A stretch of DNA of 64,000 bases from Pseudomonas urmiensis. Lineage in GTDB: Bacteria; Pseudomonadota; Gammaproteobacteria; Pseudomonadales; Pseudomonadaceae. The notes below the pieces were generated by a model. It was not told the DNA's origin. It made no database searches and worked only from the letters and a program-made list of their open reading frames with translations. The DNA lies in the NCBI RefSeq assembly GCF_014268815.2, contig NZ_JABWRE020000001.1, positions 3,229,001-3,293,000 on the forward strand. The letters are read 5' to 3'. Shown one piece after another: positions 1 through 10,393 of this stretch (positions are counted from its first letter, which is position 1; each line of letters opens with the position of its first letter). The position numbers were made by a program, and so were the translations under genes.

Positions 1-30
1 ACGCCAACCGATCAGACCTACACGTTTCAT
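1..30 (-). CDS. asd: asd, aspartate-semialdehyde dehydrogenase (first 10 codons only)
   Basis: The minus strand reads MKRVGLIGWR from position 30 to the window edge. This matches the known N-terminus of Pseudomonas Asd, the start of its NADP-binding Rossmann fold. It lies downstream of leuB on the same strand, the usual order in Pseudomonas. Only the start is visible, so the call rests on ten residues plus the neighbourhood. Confidence 0.75.
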   Translation of the reverse strand, partial: MKRVGLIGWR

Positions 31-93
31 CGCAACTACACCTTTGCTAAAAGTGGGCCACCACCGAGACAGAACGGTGGCGGGCCAGAGAGA

Positions 94-1176
94 TTACAGA
101 TTCCGCAGCGCTGCGACTACTGCGTCGCCCATTTCCTGCGTACCGACTTTGCTGCAACCAGCCGACCAGATGTCGCCAGTGCGCAGCCCTTGATCCAGCA
201 CCAGGCTGACCGCCTGCTCGATCGCCTCGGCAGCGGCGTGCTGGTTGAAGCTGTAACGCAGCATCATCGACACCGAGAGGATGGTCGCCAACGGGTTGGC
301 AATGCCCTGCCCGGCGATGTCCGGGGCCGAGCCGTGGCACGGCTCGTACATGCCCTTGTTATTGGCATCCAGCGACGCCGAAGGCAGCATGCCGATGGAG
401 CCGGTCAGCATGGAAGCTTCATCCGACAGAATGTCGCCGAACATGTTGTCGGTCACCACCACGTCGAACTGCTTGGGCGCGCGTACCAGCTGCATGGCGG
501 CGTTATCGACGTACATGTGGCTCAGCTCGACGCCCGGGTAGTCCTTGGCCACGTCTTCGACCACTTCCCGCCACAGCTGGCTGGACGCCAGTACGTTGGC
601 TTTGTCTACCGAGCACAGCTTGTTGCCACGCACGCGGGCCATGTCGAAACCGACGCGGGCAATCCGGCGGATCTCGCTTTCGCTGTACGGCAGGGTGTCG
701 TAGGCCTGGCGCTCGCCGTTCTCCAGCTCGCGCTGGCCACGTGGGGCACCAAAGTAGATGCCGCCAGTCAGCTCACGGACGATGAGGATGTCCAGGCCGG
801 CGACGATTTCTGGCTTGAGCGAGGAGGCATCGGCCAGTTGCGGATAGAGAATGGCCGGACGCAGGTTGGCGAACAGGCCCAGTTGCGCACGGATTTTCAG
901 CAGACCGCGCTCCGGGCGGATGTCGCGCTCGATCTTGTCCCACTTCGGCCCGCCAACGGCGCCGAGCAGTACAGCGTCAGCCTCGCGCGCACGCTCCAGG
1001 GTTTCATCAGCCAGCGGCACGCCATGTTTGTCGATGGCCGCGCCACCGATCACGTCGTGCTCCAGGGCGAAGCCAAGCTGGAACTTGTCATTGGCCAGCT
1101 CCAGCACCTTGACCGCTTCGGCCATGATTTCCGGACCAATGCCATCACCTGGGAGAATCAGAATCTGCTTGCTCAT
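94..1176 (-). CDS. leuB: leuB, 3-isopropylmalate dehydrogenase
   Basis: 360-residue NAD-dependent dehydrogenase that oxidises and decarboxylates 3-isopropylmalate in leucine synthesis (cytosolic). The protein opens with [17 protein letters not shown], the typical dinucleotide-binding start. It has the substrate-binding arginine region around '[19 protein letters not shown]', the metal-binding '[13 protein letters not shown]' and the late motif '[19 protein letters not shown]'. Its length is normal for the family. It is last in the minus-strand series leuC, leuD, methyltransferase, leuB, followed by asd. Nothing is unusual. Confidence 0.97.
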   Translation of the reverse strand: MSKQILILPGDGIGPEIMAEAVKVLELANDKFQLGFALEHDVIGGAAIDKHGVPLADETLERAREADAVLLGAVGGPKWDKIERDIRPERGLLKIRAQLGLFANLRPAILYPQLADASSLKPEIVAGLDILIVRELTGGIYFGAPRGQRELENGERQAYDTLPYSESEIRRIARVGFDMARVRGNKLCSVDKANVLASSQLWREVVEDVAKDYPGVELSHMYVDNAAMQLVRAPKQFDVVVTDNMFGDILSDEASMLTGSIGMLPSASLDANNKGMYEPCHGSAPDIAGQGIANPLATILSVSMMLRYSFNQHAAAEAIEQAVSLVLDQGLRTGDIWSAGCSKVGTQEMGDAVVAALRNL

Positions 1177-1229
1177 GCTTTCCTCTATCCATTCAAACGG
1201 CGCGCCGGTAGCGGCTTCGCCGGAAAATA

Positions 1230-1994
1230 CTAGCGCTCAGCCCACAACACCAGCACGTCGGTGCTGAACGAGCCATCGGCTTCGATCTGGTAATACTGCC
1301 GCACTTCCTCGCCCATCGCTTGCTGCAATTGGCGAATGGCCACGCGCAGCGCATCAGGGGTGCGCATGCGCTCGACCCAGGAGTTCCACTCAAGGCGCAG
1401 GCGCTGGCGGCTGTGGCTGCGCACATGCAAACCTGCCTCGCTGACCTGGCGCTGCCATTCGGCGGCCGAATAATCGCGCACGTGGCTGGTGTCACGCAGC
1501 ACTTCGACGCTCTGCAAGTAGGTATCGAGCAACGGGCTGCCCGGCGACATGACATCGACGAACGCCGCCACCCCACCCGGCTTGAGCACCCGGCGCACTT
1601 CGCGCAAGGCCAGGCCCAGGTCGCTCCAATGATGCGCAGAGTAGCGACTGAAGACGAAATCGAACGCGGCATCGGCAAACGGTAAGCGTTCCGCCGCACC
1701 GCGTTCGGTAGTGATATTGGCCAGGCCGCGTTGTGCCGCGGCGCTGGCGACCACGTCGAGCATCGAGTGCGACAGGTCATAGGCGACGACCTCGGCAACC
1801 AATGGCGCGACGTGGAAACTGACATGACCGGCACCACAGCCCAGGTCCAGCACCCGGGCGTCGGCATGGCCGGCGAGCTCGGCCTGCAGCAGGGCAAACT
1901 CGCTGCCTTGGGCGTGCACGGCGCTGCTCAGGTAGGCACTGGCCTGCTCGCCGAACTGGCGCTGGACGACGTCGGTGTGTTGGCTACTGGTCAT
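1230..1994 (-). CDS. SAM-dependent methyltransferase, UbiE/COQ5-like class I
   Basis: 254 residues. Motif I is '[19 protein letters not shown]' (about residues 46-65), followed by '[14 protein letters not shown]' and '[20 protein letters not shown]', the order of a class I SAM-binding Rossmann fold of the Methyltransf_11 type. '[21 protein letters not shown]' is the usual post-IV strand. The substrate is not visible. It sits between leuD and leuB on the same strand, a conserved Pseudomonas arrangement, and may be cotranscribed with them, but a role in leucine synthesis does not follow from this. Confidence 0.88.
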   Translation of the reverse strand: MTSSQHTDVVQRQFGEQASAYLSSAVHAQGSEFALLQAELAGHADARVLDLGCGAGHVSFHVAPLVAEVVAYDLSHSMLDVVASAAAQRGLANITTERGAAERLPFADAAFDFVFSRYSAHHWSDLGLALREVRRVLKPGGVAAFVDVMSPGSPLLDTYLQSVEVLRDTSHVRDYSAAEWQRQVSEAGLHVRSHSRQRLRLEWNSWVERMRTPDALRVAIRQLQQAMGEEVRQYYQIEADGSFSTDVLVLWAER

Positions 1995-2031
1995 GGATCG
2001 GTCCTTATCTGGTTTTGCCTGTGCCGGCGCT

Positions 2032-2097
2032 ATCGCGGGGCAAGCCCGCTCCTACACGATGAGCGCTGCCCCTGTAGGAGCGGACTTGCCCCGCGAT
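2032..2097. repeat. REP-type inverted pair
   Basis: Two copies of a GCGGGGCAAGCCCGCTCC-like element face each other around a short spacer, forming a long potential hairpin between the methyltransferase and leuD. Similar units recur in other core intergenic gaps of this window. I saw none inside the island. Confidence 0.8.
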
Positions 2098-2123
2098 GAG
2101 GCCGGTACAGTCACTTACACACT

Positions 2124-2768
2124 TCAGGCATCGCGGAACAACCACGGCTGGCTCTGGCGATGCTTGCCCTCGAACGCCGTGATCGCATCGGCGTCCTGCA
2201 AGGTCAGGCCAATGTCGTCCAGGCCGTTGAGCAAGCAATGCTTGCGGAAGGCGTCGATCTCGAAATGCAGCACCTTGCCATCTGGACGAGTCACCGCCTG
2301 GGCTTGCAAGTCCACGGTCAACTGATAGCCAGGGTTGGCTTCAACCTGCTTGAACAGTTCATCGACTTCCTCATCGCTGAGGATGATCGGCAGCAAGCCG
2401 TTCTTGAAGCTGTTGTTGAAGAAGATGTCGGCAAAACTTGGCGCGATCACGCTACGGAAACCGTACTCGTCCAACGCCCAAGGCGCGTGCTCACGGCTGG
2501 AGCCACAACCGAAGTTCTCGCGGGCGAGCAGCACGCTGGCGCCCTGGTAACGCTCGTGGTTGAGCACGAACTCTTTGTTCAGCGGGCGCTTGCTGTTGTC
2601 TTGGTAAGGCTGCCCCACATCCAGGTAGCGCCACTCGTCGAACAGGTTCGGGCCGAAGCCGGTGCGCTTGATCGACTTGAGAAACTGCTTGGGAATGATC
2701 TGGTCGGTATCGACGTTGGCGCGATCCAACGGTGCGACCAAGCCGGTGTGCTGGGTAAAGGCTTTCAT
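2124..2768 (-). CDS. leuD: leuD, 3-isopropylmalate dehydratase small subunit
   Basis: 214-residue small subunit that pairs with LeuC to isomerise 2-isopropylmalate to 3-isopropylmalate. It begins [20 protein letters not shown] and has the swivelling-domain signatures '[10 protein letters not shown]' and '[16 protein letters not shown]', which carries the conserved serine and arginine. Its start codon overlaps the leuC stop by 4 bp (ATGA), consistent with translational coupling and a 1:1 complex. Confidence 0.97.
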   Translation of the reverse strand: MKAFTQHTGLVAPLDRANVDTDQIIPKQFLKSIKRTGFGPNLFDEWRYLDVGQPYQDNSKRPLNKEFVLNHERYQGASVLLARENFGCGSSREHAPWALDEYGFRSVIAPSFADIFFNNSFKNGLLPIILSDEEVDELFKQVEANPGYQLTVDLQAQAVTRPDGKVLHFEIDAFRKHCLLNGLDDIGLTLQDADAITAFEGKHRQSQPWLFRDA

Positions 2769-4198
2769 GCTGCGCTCCCTTGGATCAACTCGCGGACATC
2801 GATGAAGTGACCGGTCACTGCGGCGGCGGCGGCCATCGCCGGGCTCACCAGGTGGGTACGACCACCGGCGCCTTGGCGGCCTTCGAAGTTACGGTTGGAG
2901 GTCGAGGCGCAGTGCTCGCCGCTTTCCAGGCGATCCGGGTTCATCGCCAGGCACATCGAGCAGCCGGGTTCACGCCATTCAAAACCGGCTTCGATGAAGA
3001 TCTTGTCCAGCCCTTCACGTTCGGCTTGCGCCTTGACCAGGCCTGAACCCGGTACCACCAACGCCTGCTTGACGTTGGCAGCGACCTTGCGGCCTTTAGC
3101 GATGTCGGCAGCGGCGCGCAAGTCTTCGATCCGCGAGTTGGTGCACGAACCGATGAACACCCGATCCAGACGGATATCGGTGATCGCTTGATTGGCGCTC
3201 AAGCCCATGTATTTGAGCGCACGTTCGATCGAACTACGCTTGATCAAGTCTGGCTCGGCAGCAGGGTCCGGCACGCGCTGATCGACCGCCAGCACCATCT
3301 CTGGAGAAGTGCCCCAGCTGACCTGCGGCTTGATTTGCGCAGCGTCCAGCTCGACCACGGTGTCGAACACCGCATCTGCGTCGGAGACCAGGCCCTTCCA
3401 GGCGGCCACTGCCTGGCTCCACTGAGCAGGCGTCGGCGCGTAGGGACGCCCTTCAACGTAATCGATAGTGGTGTCATCCACTGCCACCAAGCCAACCCGG
3501 GCACCGGCCTCGATGGACATGTTGCAGATGGTCATACGGCCTTCCATCGACAGATCGCGGATGGCGCTCCCGGCGAACTCCATGGCGTGGCCGTTGCCAC
3601 CGGCGGTGCCGATCTTGCCGATCACGGCGAGGACGATGTCCTTGGCGGTGACGCCCTCAGGCAATTTGCCTTCGACGCGCACCAGCATGTTTTTCATTTT
3701 CTTGGCCACCAGGCACTGGGTCGCGAGCACATGCTCGACCTCGGAGGTGCCGATGCCGTGGGCCAATGCGCCAAAGGCGCCGTGGGTCGAGGTGTGCGAG
3801 TCGCCGCACACCACGGTCATGCCTGGCAAGGTCGCGCCCTGCTCTGGGCTGATGACGTGAACGATGCCTTGGCGCTCGTCGTTCATCTTGAATTCGACGA
3901 TGCCGTATTCGTCACAGTTCTCGTCGAGGGTCTGCACCTGCAGGCGCGACACCTGGTCGGCGATGGCCTCGATGCCGCCCTTGCGCTCAGGGGTGGTTGG
4001 CACGTTGTGGTCAGGCGTGGCGATGTTGGCGTCGATGCGCCATGGCTGGCGGTTAGCCAGGCGCAGACCTTCGAAGGCCTGAGGCGAAGTCACTTCGTGA
4101 ATGATGTGGCGATCGATGTAGATCAAGGACGAGCCGTCGTCGCGTCGCTTGACTTCATGCGCATCCCAGAGTTTGTCGTAGAGCGTTTTGCCGGCCAT
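2765..4198 (-). CDS. leuC: leuC, 3-isopropylmalate dehydratase large subunit
   Basis: Aconitase-family [4Fe-4S] subunit, 477 residues from the start [17 protein letters not shown] prefer the ATG at 4198 over the upstream one because family members begin [10 protein letters not shown] and a GAGGA ribosome site lies about ten bases before it. Visible signatures are '[25 protein letters not shown]' split around the first cluster cysteine region, '[13 protein letters not shown]', and '[11 protein letters not shown]', which supplies further cluster cysteines. It is the first gene of the leuCD unit and is divergent from a LysR gene that may control it. Confidence 0.97.
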   Translation of the reverse strand: MAGKTLYDKLWDAHEVKRRDDGSSLIYIDRHIIHEVTSPQAFEGLRLANRQPWRIDANIATPDHNVPTTPERKGGIEAIADQVSRLQVQTLDENCDEYGIVEFKMNDERQGIVHVISPEQGATLPGMTVVCGDSHTSTHGAFGALAHGIGTSEVEHVLATQCLVAKKMKNMLVRVEGKLPEGVTAKDIVLAVIGKIGTAGGNGHAMEFAGSAIRDLSMEGRMTICNMSIEAGARVGLVAVDDTTIDYVEGRPYAPTPAQWSQAVAAWKGLVSDADAVFDTVVELDAAQIKPQVSWGTSPEMVLAVDQRVPDPAAEPDLIKRSSIERALKYMGLSANQAITDIRLDRVFIGSCTNSRIEDLRAAADIAKGRKVAANVKQALVVPGSGLVKAQAEREGLDKIFIEAGFEWREPGCSMCLAMNPDRLESGEHCASTSNRNFEGRQGAGGRTHLVSPAMAAAAAVTGHFIDVRELIQGSAA

Positions 4199-4328
4199 CA
4201 GACTGTTCCTCATCAGCGTCTTTCTATGCCAATAACCCCTTGGCTTGTACGGTCGATGCTATGGGGTTAGATTGAATAACTCAAATTCATAATTTTTATG
4301 CTTTGGATAACCTGAAGGAATACAAACG

Positions 4329-5207
4329 GTGGACCTGGCCAACCTGAGCGCATTTATCGCCATCGCCGAGACCGGCAGTTTCTCCGGGGCCGGCGAACGC
4401 CTGCATTTGACTCAGCCGGCAATCAGCAAACGCATCGCTGGCCTTGAGCAGCAACTGGACGTCCGCCTGTTCGACCGCTTGGGCCGGGAGGTGACCTTGA
4501 CCGAAGCCGGCCGGGCATTGCTGCCGCGGGCTTATCAAATCCTCAACGTATTGGATGATACCCGACGGGCGCTTACCAATTTGACCGGGGAAGTGAGCGG
4601 TAGGCTGACCCTGGCGACAAGCCACCATATTGGTTTACACCGCCTTCCCCCACTACTACGGGCATTCACTCGCGAGCACCCAAAAGTCGCGTTAGATATT
4701 CAGTTTCTTGATTCAGAAGCGGCCTACGACGAAATTCTCCATGGCCGGGCGGAAATCGCCGTCATCACCCTGGCACCCGAGCCGCACCACCTGGTTCGGG
4801 CGGTATCGGTGTGGGACGATCCACTGGACTTCGTCGCCTCCCCCGAGCATCCGTTGACCAGCAACGGCGCAGTCAGCCTGGCCGACGTCGCCAGCCATCC
4901 GGCCGTGTTCCCGGGCGGCAACACCTTTACCCGGCACATTGTTCAACGCCTGTTCGAAAGCCAGGGCCTGACGCCGAACATCGCCATGAGCACCAACTAC
5001 CTGGAAACCATCAAGATGATGGTGTCGATTGGCCTGGCCTGGAGCGTGCTACCGCGCACCATGCTCGATGAACAAGTTGCACCCATCGCTTTACCCGGCG
5101 TAAAGCTGTCGCGACAGCTAGGCTACATTCTGCACACCGAGCGAACGCTGTCGAACGCAGCCAGGGCGTTCATGGCCCTGCTCGACAGCCACGCAGGGCC
5201 CGCCTGA
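4329..5207 (+). CDS. LysR-family transcriptional regulator, divergent from leuCD
   Basis: 292 residues from a GTG start preceded by AAGGAA. The N-terminal winged helix-turn-helix is 'DLANLSAFIAIAETGSFS' followed by 'LTQPAISKRIAGLEQQL' (about residues 1-60). The rest is a periplasmic-binding-like effector domain. It is transcribed away from leuC with about 130 bp between the starts, the classic layout of a LysR protein controlling its divergent neighbour. I infer that it regulates leuCD; the inducer cannot be read from sequence. Confidence 0.93.
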   Translation: MDLANLSAFIAIAETGSFSGAGERLHLTQPAISKRIAGLEQQLDVRLFDRLGREVTLTEAGRALLPRAYQILNVLDDTRRALTNLTGEVSGRLTLATSHHIGLHRLPPLLRAFTREHPKVALDIQFLDSEAAYDEILHGRAEIAVITLAPEPHHLVRAVSVWDDPLDFVASPEHPLTSNGAVSLADVASHPAVFPGGNTFTRHIVQRLFESQGLTPNIAMSTNYLETIKMMVSIGLAWSVLPRTMLDEQVAPIALPGVKLSRQLGYILHTERTLSNAARAFMALLDSHAGPA

Positions 5208-5268
5208 CCGGTCGTCAGCACGGCATTTCACTCTCAGGGACGCGTCATTCGCCAAAGGTCTGGTATCG

Positions 5269-8200
5269 ATGCCCAAATCAGTTAATCGCTTTGCGCGCCT
5301 GCCGCGCATCCCTGCGGCCGACCCGCAGGCGTCGGAACAGGCTTGGCAGAATGCCCCACAACTATTGGCCGCCCTCAATGGTGCACGCCTGGGCGCCTGG
5401 CTGTGGGACATCGAGAGCGGTCGGGTCAGCTGGTCGCGCGGCACCCAGGCATTATTTGGCTTCGACCCGCTGCGGCCGCTGCCCAGCGACATCGACTACC
5501 TCGACCTGCTGCCTGAAGAGGACCGCGCGCGCACCCGCCAGGCCTTTCAGGCGGTGGTCAACGGCGAACCGATCGAACAGGCCATGCGCCATCGTATCCG
5601 CTGGCCAGATGGCAGCATGCACTGGCTGGAGATCAACGGCAGCCTGACCCAAGACCGCCATGGCCGGCGGCAGATGATCGGGGTGATCCGCGAGATCACC
5701 CGCCAGCGCGAACGCGAAACCGCCCTGATCAACTCGGAAAAACGCTTCGCCACCCTCTTCCACCTGAGTCCCAACGCGATTCTGCTGACCCGCCGTAACG
5801 ACGGCATGCTGTTCGAGGTCAACCAGCACTTTGAAGACATGTTCGGCTGGCCCGGTGCGCAGATCGTCGGCAAGACCAGCATCGAGCTCGGCCTGTGGGT
5901 CAATCCCGACCAGCGTCACCAGGTGCTGGAAGCCACCCGCAACACCAGCGGCCCGGTGACCATGGAAGTGCAATTTCGCGCCAGCAGCGGCAAGATCCAC
6001 GACGGCATCCTCTGCACCCAGGGCATTGAGCTTGAAGGCGTCACGTTCCTGCTCAGTACCTTCGTCGACACCAGTGAACGCAAACGCGCCGAACAGGCAC
6101 TCAAGGACAGCCAGGAGCGTCTGGACCTTGCCCTGGATTCCGCGCAACTGGGCACCTGGGACTGGCACATCCCCAGTGGCATGCTGTATGGCTCGGCCCG
6201 CGCCGCACAGCTGCATGGGCTCGACCCAGTACCCTTTCACGAGTCGTTCGAAGCCTTTTTCGAAGGCGTGCCGGAACAGGAGCGCAATGTCATGCGCCAG
6301 GCCTATCGCAGTTTGCGCGAAGGCCCGGCGGGCAATTATCAGATCACCTACCGGGTGGAGCTGGAAAACGGCGCCTCGCGCTACATCGAAAGCCGCGCCC
6401 GGCTCTACCGCGACGAACAAGGCAACCCGCTGCGCATGGCCGGCACCTTGCTCGACATCACCGACCAGGTCGAGCGCGAGCTGCGCCTGAGTGCGTCGGA
6501 AGAGAAGTTCGCCAGCCTGTTCCAGGTCAGCCCCGACCCGATCTGCGTAACCCGCCAGGATTCTGGCCAGTTCATCGAGATCAATCCGGCATTCACCCAG
6601 ACCTTCGGCTGGAACGCCGAGCAGGTGATTGGCCGTACCGCCGAGGAGATTGGCCTGTGGGCCGAATCGGCCGAACGCGCACACCGCATCGAGCGGGTAA
6701 TCCGCGAGCAGGACTTGAGCAATGTCGCGGTGGTGGTCAACCACCGCAGCGGCGCAGCCCTGACCTGCGTGATTTCCAGCCGCCTGATCACGGTCGACAA
6801 CCAACCCTGCAGCGTCACCTCACTGCGCGACATCACCCAGCAGCAACGCGCCGAAGCGGCGCTCAAGGCCAGCGAGGAGAAGTTCGCCAAGGCCTTCCAT
6901 TCCAGCCCCGACGCGATCACCATCACCGAGCGTGAGACCGGCCGTTACCTTGAGGTCAACGATGGCTTCTGCCGACTGACCGGCTACAGCGCTGCCGAGG
7001 TGGTCGGGCAGTCGGTGTATGAGATCGGCATCTGGGCCGATGACAAACAGCGCAGCGCCCTGCTCAACGAGCTCAAGGAGCGCGGCCGGGTGCATCACCG
7101 GGAGATGCTCGGGCGCAACAAGCGCGGCGATATTCTCACCGTCGAAGTGTCGGTAGAACCCATCAGCCTCAACGAGAGCGATTGCCTGCTGCTGACCGCG
7201 CGCGACGTCAGCCAACTGAAGAACGCCCAGGCGCAGATCCGCCACCTGGCCTATCACGACCCGCTGACCAACCTGCCCAACCGCGCCTTGCTGATGGATC
7301 GCCTCAGCCAGCAGATCGCCCTGCTCAAGCGCCACAACCTGCGCGGCGCGCTGCTGTTCCTCGATCTCGACCATTTCAAGCACATCAACGACTCGCTCGG
7401 CCATCCAGTCGGCGACACGGTGCTGAAGATCATCACTGCGCGCCTGGAAGCCAGCGTGCGCCTTGAGGATACCGTGGCGCGCCTGGGGGGCGATGAGTTC
7501 GTGGTGCTATTGACCGGCCTTGAAGGCAGCCGCGAGGCGGTGGAAACCCAAGTCCGCGAGCTGGCCGACACCCTGCGCGAGCTGCTCGCCGAGCCGATGT
7601 CGCTGGATGGCCAGCGCCTGCAAGTGACCCCAAGTATTGGTGTGGCATTGATCCCCGACCATGGCGCCACCCCCGCCGACCTGCTCAAGCGCGCCGATAT
7701 CGCCCTGTACCGGGCCAAGGACTCCGGGCGCAACACCACCCAGCTGTTCCACACCACCATGCAGAAGGCCGCCAGCGAGCGCCTGCGCATGGAGAACGAC
7801 CTGCGCCTGGCCTTGGCCCGGGGTGAACTGGCGCTGCACTTCCAGCCCCAGGTGGATGCCCGCGATAACCGCATCGTTGGCGCCGAAGTGCTGCTGCGCT
7901 GGCACCATCCGCAATTGGGCCAGCAGCCACCGGCCCAGTTCATTCAGGTACTCGAAGAAAGTGGCTTGATCCTTGAAGTTGGCAGCTGGATCCTCGACGA
8001 AGCCTGCGATGCCTGCGCCCATATGCTGCAGGACGGCCTGATCGATGCCGACGATTTCAGCCTGTGCGTGAACATCAGCCCTCGGCAGTTCCGCCAGAAC
8101 GATTTCGTCGAGCGAGTGCTGCGCAGCCTCGACGACTACCGCCTGCCACGGCACATGCTCAAGCTGGAGATCACCGAAGGCATCGTCATCCAGAACCTGG

Positions 8201-8565
8201 AGGACACCATTGCCAAGATGCGCGAGCTCAAGCGCTATGGCGTAAGTTTTGCCATGGATGATTTTGGCACCGGTTACTCATCGCTGACCTACCTCAAACG
8301 GCTGCCGGTGGATGCGCTGAAGATCGACCAGACCTTTGTCCGCGACGCGCCGATCGACCCCAATGATGCCGAGATCGTCCGCGCCATCGTGGCCATGGCC
8401 CGCAGTCTTGAGCTCGCGGTGATTGCCGAGGGTGTGGAATTGACCGAGCAGCTAGAGTTTCTTGAGCGGCTGGGCTGTCACCTGTACCAGGGGTACCTGC
8501 ACAGCCGGCCACTGCCGCTGCAGGAGTTCCGGCAGATGCTGCTGGAAGCGCCAGCTGACTACTGA
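5269..8565 (+). CDS. multi-PAS GGDEF-EAL cyclic-di-GMP protein
   Basis: 1098 residues with no evident membrane segment, so probably a cytosolic sensor. Four or more PAS/PAC repeats fill about residues 30-640, each ending in a 'DIT' or 'DVS' type PAC motif. A GGDEF domain follows with an intact 'RLGGDEFVVLL' active site and the N-terminal 'LAYHDPLTNLPNR'. An EAL domain is last, with 'GAEVLLRWHHP' (EVL in place of EAL), 'DDFGTGYSSLTYLKRLPVDALKIDQ' in two parts and 'EGVE'. Both synthesis and breakdown of c-di-GMP are therefore possible. The sensory ligand is unknown. Confidence 0.95.
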   Translation: MPKSVNRFARLPRIPAADPQASEQAWQNAPQLLAALNGARLGAWLWDIESGRVSWSRGTQALFGFDPLRPLPSDIDYLDLLPEEDRARTRQAFQAVVNGEPIEQAMRHRIRWPDGSMHWLEINGSLTQDRHGRRQMIGVIREITRQRERETALINSEKRFATLFHLSPNAILLTRRNDGMLFEVNQHFEDMFGWPGAQIVGKTSIELGLWVNPDQRHQVLEATRNTSGPVTMEVQFRASSGKIHDGILCTQGIELEGVTFLLSTFVDTSERKRAEQALKDSQERLDLALDSAQLGTWDWHIPSGMLYGSARAAQLHGLDPVPFHESFEAFFEGVPEQERNVMRQAYRSLREGPAGNYQITYRVELENGASRYIESRARLYRDEQGNPLRMAGTLLDITDQVERELRLSASEEKFASLFQVSPDPICVTRQDSGQFIEINPAFTQTFGWNAEQVIGRTAEEIGLWAESAERAHRIERVIREQDLSNVAVVVNHRSGAALTCVISSRLITVDNQPCSVTSLRDITQQQRAEAALKASEEKFAKAFHSSPDAITITERETGRYLEVNDGFCRLTGYSAAEVVGQSVYEIGIWADDKQRSALLNELKERGRVHHREMLGRNKRGDILTVEVSVEPISLNESDCLLLTARDVSQLKNAQAQIRHLAYHDPLTNLPNRALLMDRLSQQIALLKRHNLRGALLFLDLDHFKHINDSLGHPVGDTVLKIITARLEASVRLEDTVARLGGDEFVVLLTGLEGSREAVETQVRELADTLRELLAEPMSLDGQRLQVTPSIGVALIPDHGATPADLLKRADIALYRAKDSGRNTTQLFHTTMQKAASERLRMENDLRLALARGELALHFQPQVDARDNRIVGAEVLLRWHHPQLGQQPPAQFIQVLEESGLILEVGSWILDEACDACAHMLQDGLIDADDFSLCVNISPRQFRQNDFVERVLRSLDDYRLPRHMLKLEITEGIVIQNLEDTIAKMRELKRYGVSFAMDDFGTGYSSLTYLKRLPVDALKIDQTFVRDAPIDPNDAEIVRAIVAMARSLELAVIAEGVELTEQLEFLERLGCHLYQGYLHSRPLPLQEFRQMLLEAPADY

Positions 8566-8574
8566 AAGAAATGC

Positions 8575-8665
8575 GTGGGAGCGGGCTTGCCACGCGATTA
8601 TCGTTCGCGAGGCCGGCTTCGCCACTTGTGCCTTGGCAAATCGCGGGGCAAGTCCGCTCCCACGC
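8575..8665. repeat. REP-type palindromic pair
   Basis: 'GGGAGCGGGCTTGCC' on one side and 'GCGGGGCAAGTCCGCTCCCAC' on the other form an inverted pair in the gap after the c-di-GMP gene. It is the same family as the unit at 2032-2097. Confidence 0.75.
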
Positions 8666-8700
8666 TATGTACATCCATAACATGTACATCCATGACACGT

Positions 8701-8728
8701 AAAAAGGGCACCCGAAGGTGCCCTTTCG
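8701..8728 (-). terminator. Rho-independent terminator of the hsp20 gene
   Basis: The stem AAAGGGCACC/GGTGCCCTTT with a short CGAA-type loop ends 16 bp after the hsp20 stop. Read on the minus strand it is followed by a run of T. Confidence 0.8.
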
Positions 8729-8743
8729 TACATCCCGACAAGC

Positions 8744-9190
8744 TTAGTTCAGCGCAGGTTTGTCGCTGTTGATCGGGATGCGTTTGGCCTTGGCCTCTTC
8801 CGGGACGACGCGCAGCAGATCGACGCTGAGCAGACCGTTGGCCAGACCTGCCGACTTCACTTCGATGTGATCGGCCAGGCGGAACGACAACTTGAAGGCC
8901 CGCTGGGCAATGCCCTGATGCAGATAGGTCACTGCGCCTGCGTTGCCTGCGTCGCGCTTGCCTCCGCTTACGGTCAGCACGCCTTTTTCAACCTGCAGGT
9001 CGAGGTCGTCTTCCTGGAAGCCAGCTGCGGCAACCACGATGCGATAGTGGTCATCGCCATGTTTTTCCACGTTGTAGGGTGGGTAGCTGCTACCCGCCTC
9101 GTTACGCGCCGCGGATTCGAACAGGTCATTGAAACGGTCGAAGCCAACGGAATGGCGGAACAGTGGTGCAAGAGAGAAAGCGGTAGTCAT
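8744..9190 (-). CDS. ibpA: Hsp20 small heat-shock protein (IbpA-like)
   Basis: 148 residues from MTTAFSLAPLFRHSVGFDRF. The alpha-crystallin domain runs from 'YPPYNVEKHGDDHYRIVVAAAGF' to 'GLANGLLSVDLLRVVPEEAK', with the GLL of the conserved G-x-L motif. The function is ATP-independent holdase activity on aggregating proteins in the cytosol. An ATG two codons further upstream lies only 3 nt from the AGGAG site, so the second ATG, with about 9 nt spacing, is the better start. The upstream region has a heat-shock promoter and a thermosensor-like leader (listed separately). Confidence 0.93.
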   Translation of the reverse strand: MTTAFSLAPLFRHSVGFDRFNDLFESAARNEAGSSYPPYNVEKHGDDHYRIVVAAAGFQEDDLDLQVEKGVLTVSGGKRDAGNAGAVTYLHQGIAQRAFKLSFRLADHIEVKSAGLANGLLSVDLLRVVPEEAKAKRIPINSDKPALN

Positions 9191-9199
9191 GGTCATAAA

Positions 9200-9258
9200 C
9201 TCCTGAGATTCAGCAAGTAAGTCATTACGCGACCCGACTTCGGCATCGCGTACTCAAG
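9200..9258 (-). promoter_or_regulatory. ROSE-like RNA thermometer in the hsp20 leader
   Basis: On the minus strand the leader ends TTGCTGAATCTCAGGAG. The UUGCU can pair imperfectly with the AGGAG ribosome site, the hallmark of the 3' hairpin of ROSE elements known in Pseudomonas ibpA. A further GC-rich hairpin lies upstream. The thermal role is inferred from the family. Confidence 0.6.
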
Positions 9259-9260
9259 AG

Positions 9261-9286
9261 ATAAGGGCCAGGGAAAAGGTTTCAAG
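9261..9286 (-). promoter_or_regulatory. sigma32-type heat-shock promoter
   Basis: The minus strand has CTTGAAA, a 12-bp spacer and CCCTTAT, close to the RpoH consensus (CTTGAAA, 11-16 bp, CCCATNT). It lies about 70 bp upstream of the hsp20 start. Confidence 0.7.
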
Positions 9287-9317
9287 TGCAGACTGCAAAA
9301 TTTTTTCTAGCTCTTTG

Positions 9318-9345
9318 TGGCAGCGGGCTTGCCCCGCGATAACAC
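9318..9345. repeat. single REP-type unit
   Basis: 'GGCAGCGGGCTTGCCCCGCG' lies between the hsp20 promoter and dusC; same family as the REP pairs at 2032 and 8575. Confidence 0.65.
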
Positions 9346-9368
9346 CCGCACTCACACAACAGGTTCAA

Positions 9369-10343
9369 TCAGGCGACCGCCTCGCACCGCGCCTCGCGCA
9401 TATCCACCCCCAGCAGCTGGCTGATCCGCTCACAGTCATCCACCCGCCGCAGCTCAGCAAACATCACCACTGCCTCGGGATAACTGCGGGTCAACATCGC
9501 CATCCACTGCTTCATGCGCCCCGGCGCATAGCGCGGCGACAGCTTGGCCTGGGCCTGGCGCCAGAACTCTCGCAGCAGCGGCAGCAACGCTTGCCAATCC
9601 AACGGCTGGTAATCGCGCCCATCCCGCGCGGCAGCGATCTGCAGGGCCAAATCTGGCCGCGACACCAGCCCGCGACCGAGCATGATGTCCTCTGCCCCGC
9701 TGACCTCACGGCAGCGCCACCAGTCATCCACCGTCCAGATTTCGCCGTTGGCGAACACCGGCACCTTGACCACATCCTGCACGCGCGCCACCCATTCCCA
9801 GTGTGCCGGCGGCTTGTAGCCCTCGACCTTGGTGCGCGCATGCACCACCAGATGCGCAGCGCCACCCTCGGCCAGTGCCGTGGCGCAGTCCAGTGCGCCG
9901 TCAGGGCTGTCGAAGCCCAGGCGCATCTTGGCCGTCACCGGTATATGCGCCGGCACCGCCCGCCGCACCTGGCTGACAATCGCATGCAACAGCTCCGGCT
10001 CCTTGAGCAGTACCGCCCCACCGCGCGACTTGTTCACGGTCTTGGCCGGGCAGCCGAAGTTCAGGTCGATCACCGGCGCGCCAAGCTCGCAAGCCAGCAC
10101 GGCATTTTCCGCCAGGCACACCGGATCCGAGCCGAGCAGCTGTAGGCGCATCGGCACGCCCGCCGCCGTGCGCGCGCCCAGGCGCAGCTCCGGGGCGAGC
10201 TTGTCGAATTGCGAAGGCGGCAGCAGGCGGTCGCAGACGCGGATGAACTCGGTAACGCACCAGTCGATGCCGCCGACGCGGGTAAGCACGTCGCGCAGAA
10301 TGTTGTCGACCAGCCCCTCCATCGGGGCCAGGGCAATTTGCAT
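9369..10343 (-). CDS. dusC: dusC, tRNA-dihydrouridine synthase C
   Basis: 324-residue FMN enzyme that reduces a uridine of tRNA to dihydrouridine. I chose the start [17 protein letters not shown], the usual DusC N-terminus, over an ATG 12 codons upstream. '[19 protein letters not shown]' holds the catalytic cysteine, and 'VTAKMRLGF' and '[11 protein letters not shown]' line the FMN and substrate site. Assignment to DusC rather than DusA or DusB rests on overall resemblance. Confidence 0.92.
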   Translation of the reverse strand: MQIALAPMEGLVDNILRDVLTRVGGIDWCVTEFIRVCDRLLPPSQFDKLAPELRLGARTAAGVPMRLQLLGSDPVCLAENAVLACELGAPVIDLNFGCPAKTVNKSRGGAVLLKEPELLHAIVSQVRRAVPAHIPVTAKMRLGFDSPDGALDCATALAEGGAAHLVVHARTKVEGYKPPAHWEWVARVQDVVKVPVFANGEIWTVDDWWRCREVSGAEDIMLGRGLVSRPDLALQIAAARDGRDYQPLDWQALLPLLREFWRQAQAKLSPRYAPGRMKQWMAMLTRSYPEAVVMFAELRRVDDCERISQLLGVDMREARCEAVA

Positions 10344-10393
10344 GAAGGGGTCTCGGCGAAAAAGGCGGCAGTCTAGCAAACAATCACAGCAGT

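Noticed and set aside
190..1233. Long open frames on the plus strand opposite leuB, leuC, uvrB and gltX
   Set aside because: They are antisense shadows in GC-rich coding DNA; the minus-strand products are unmistakable enzymes.
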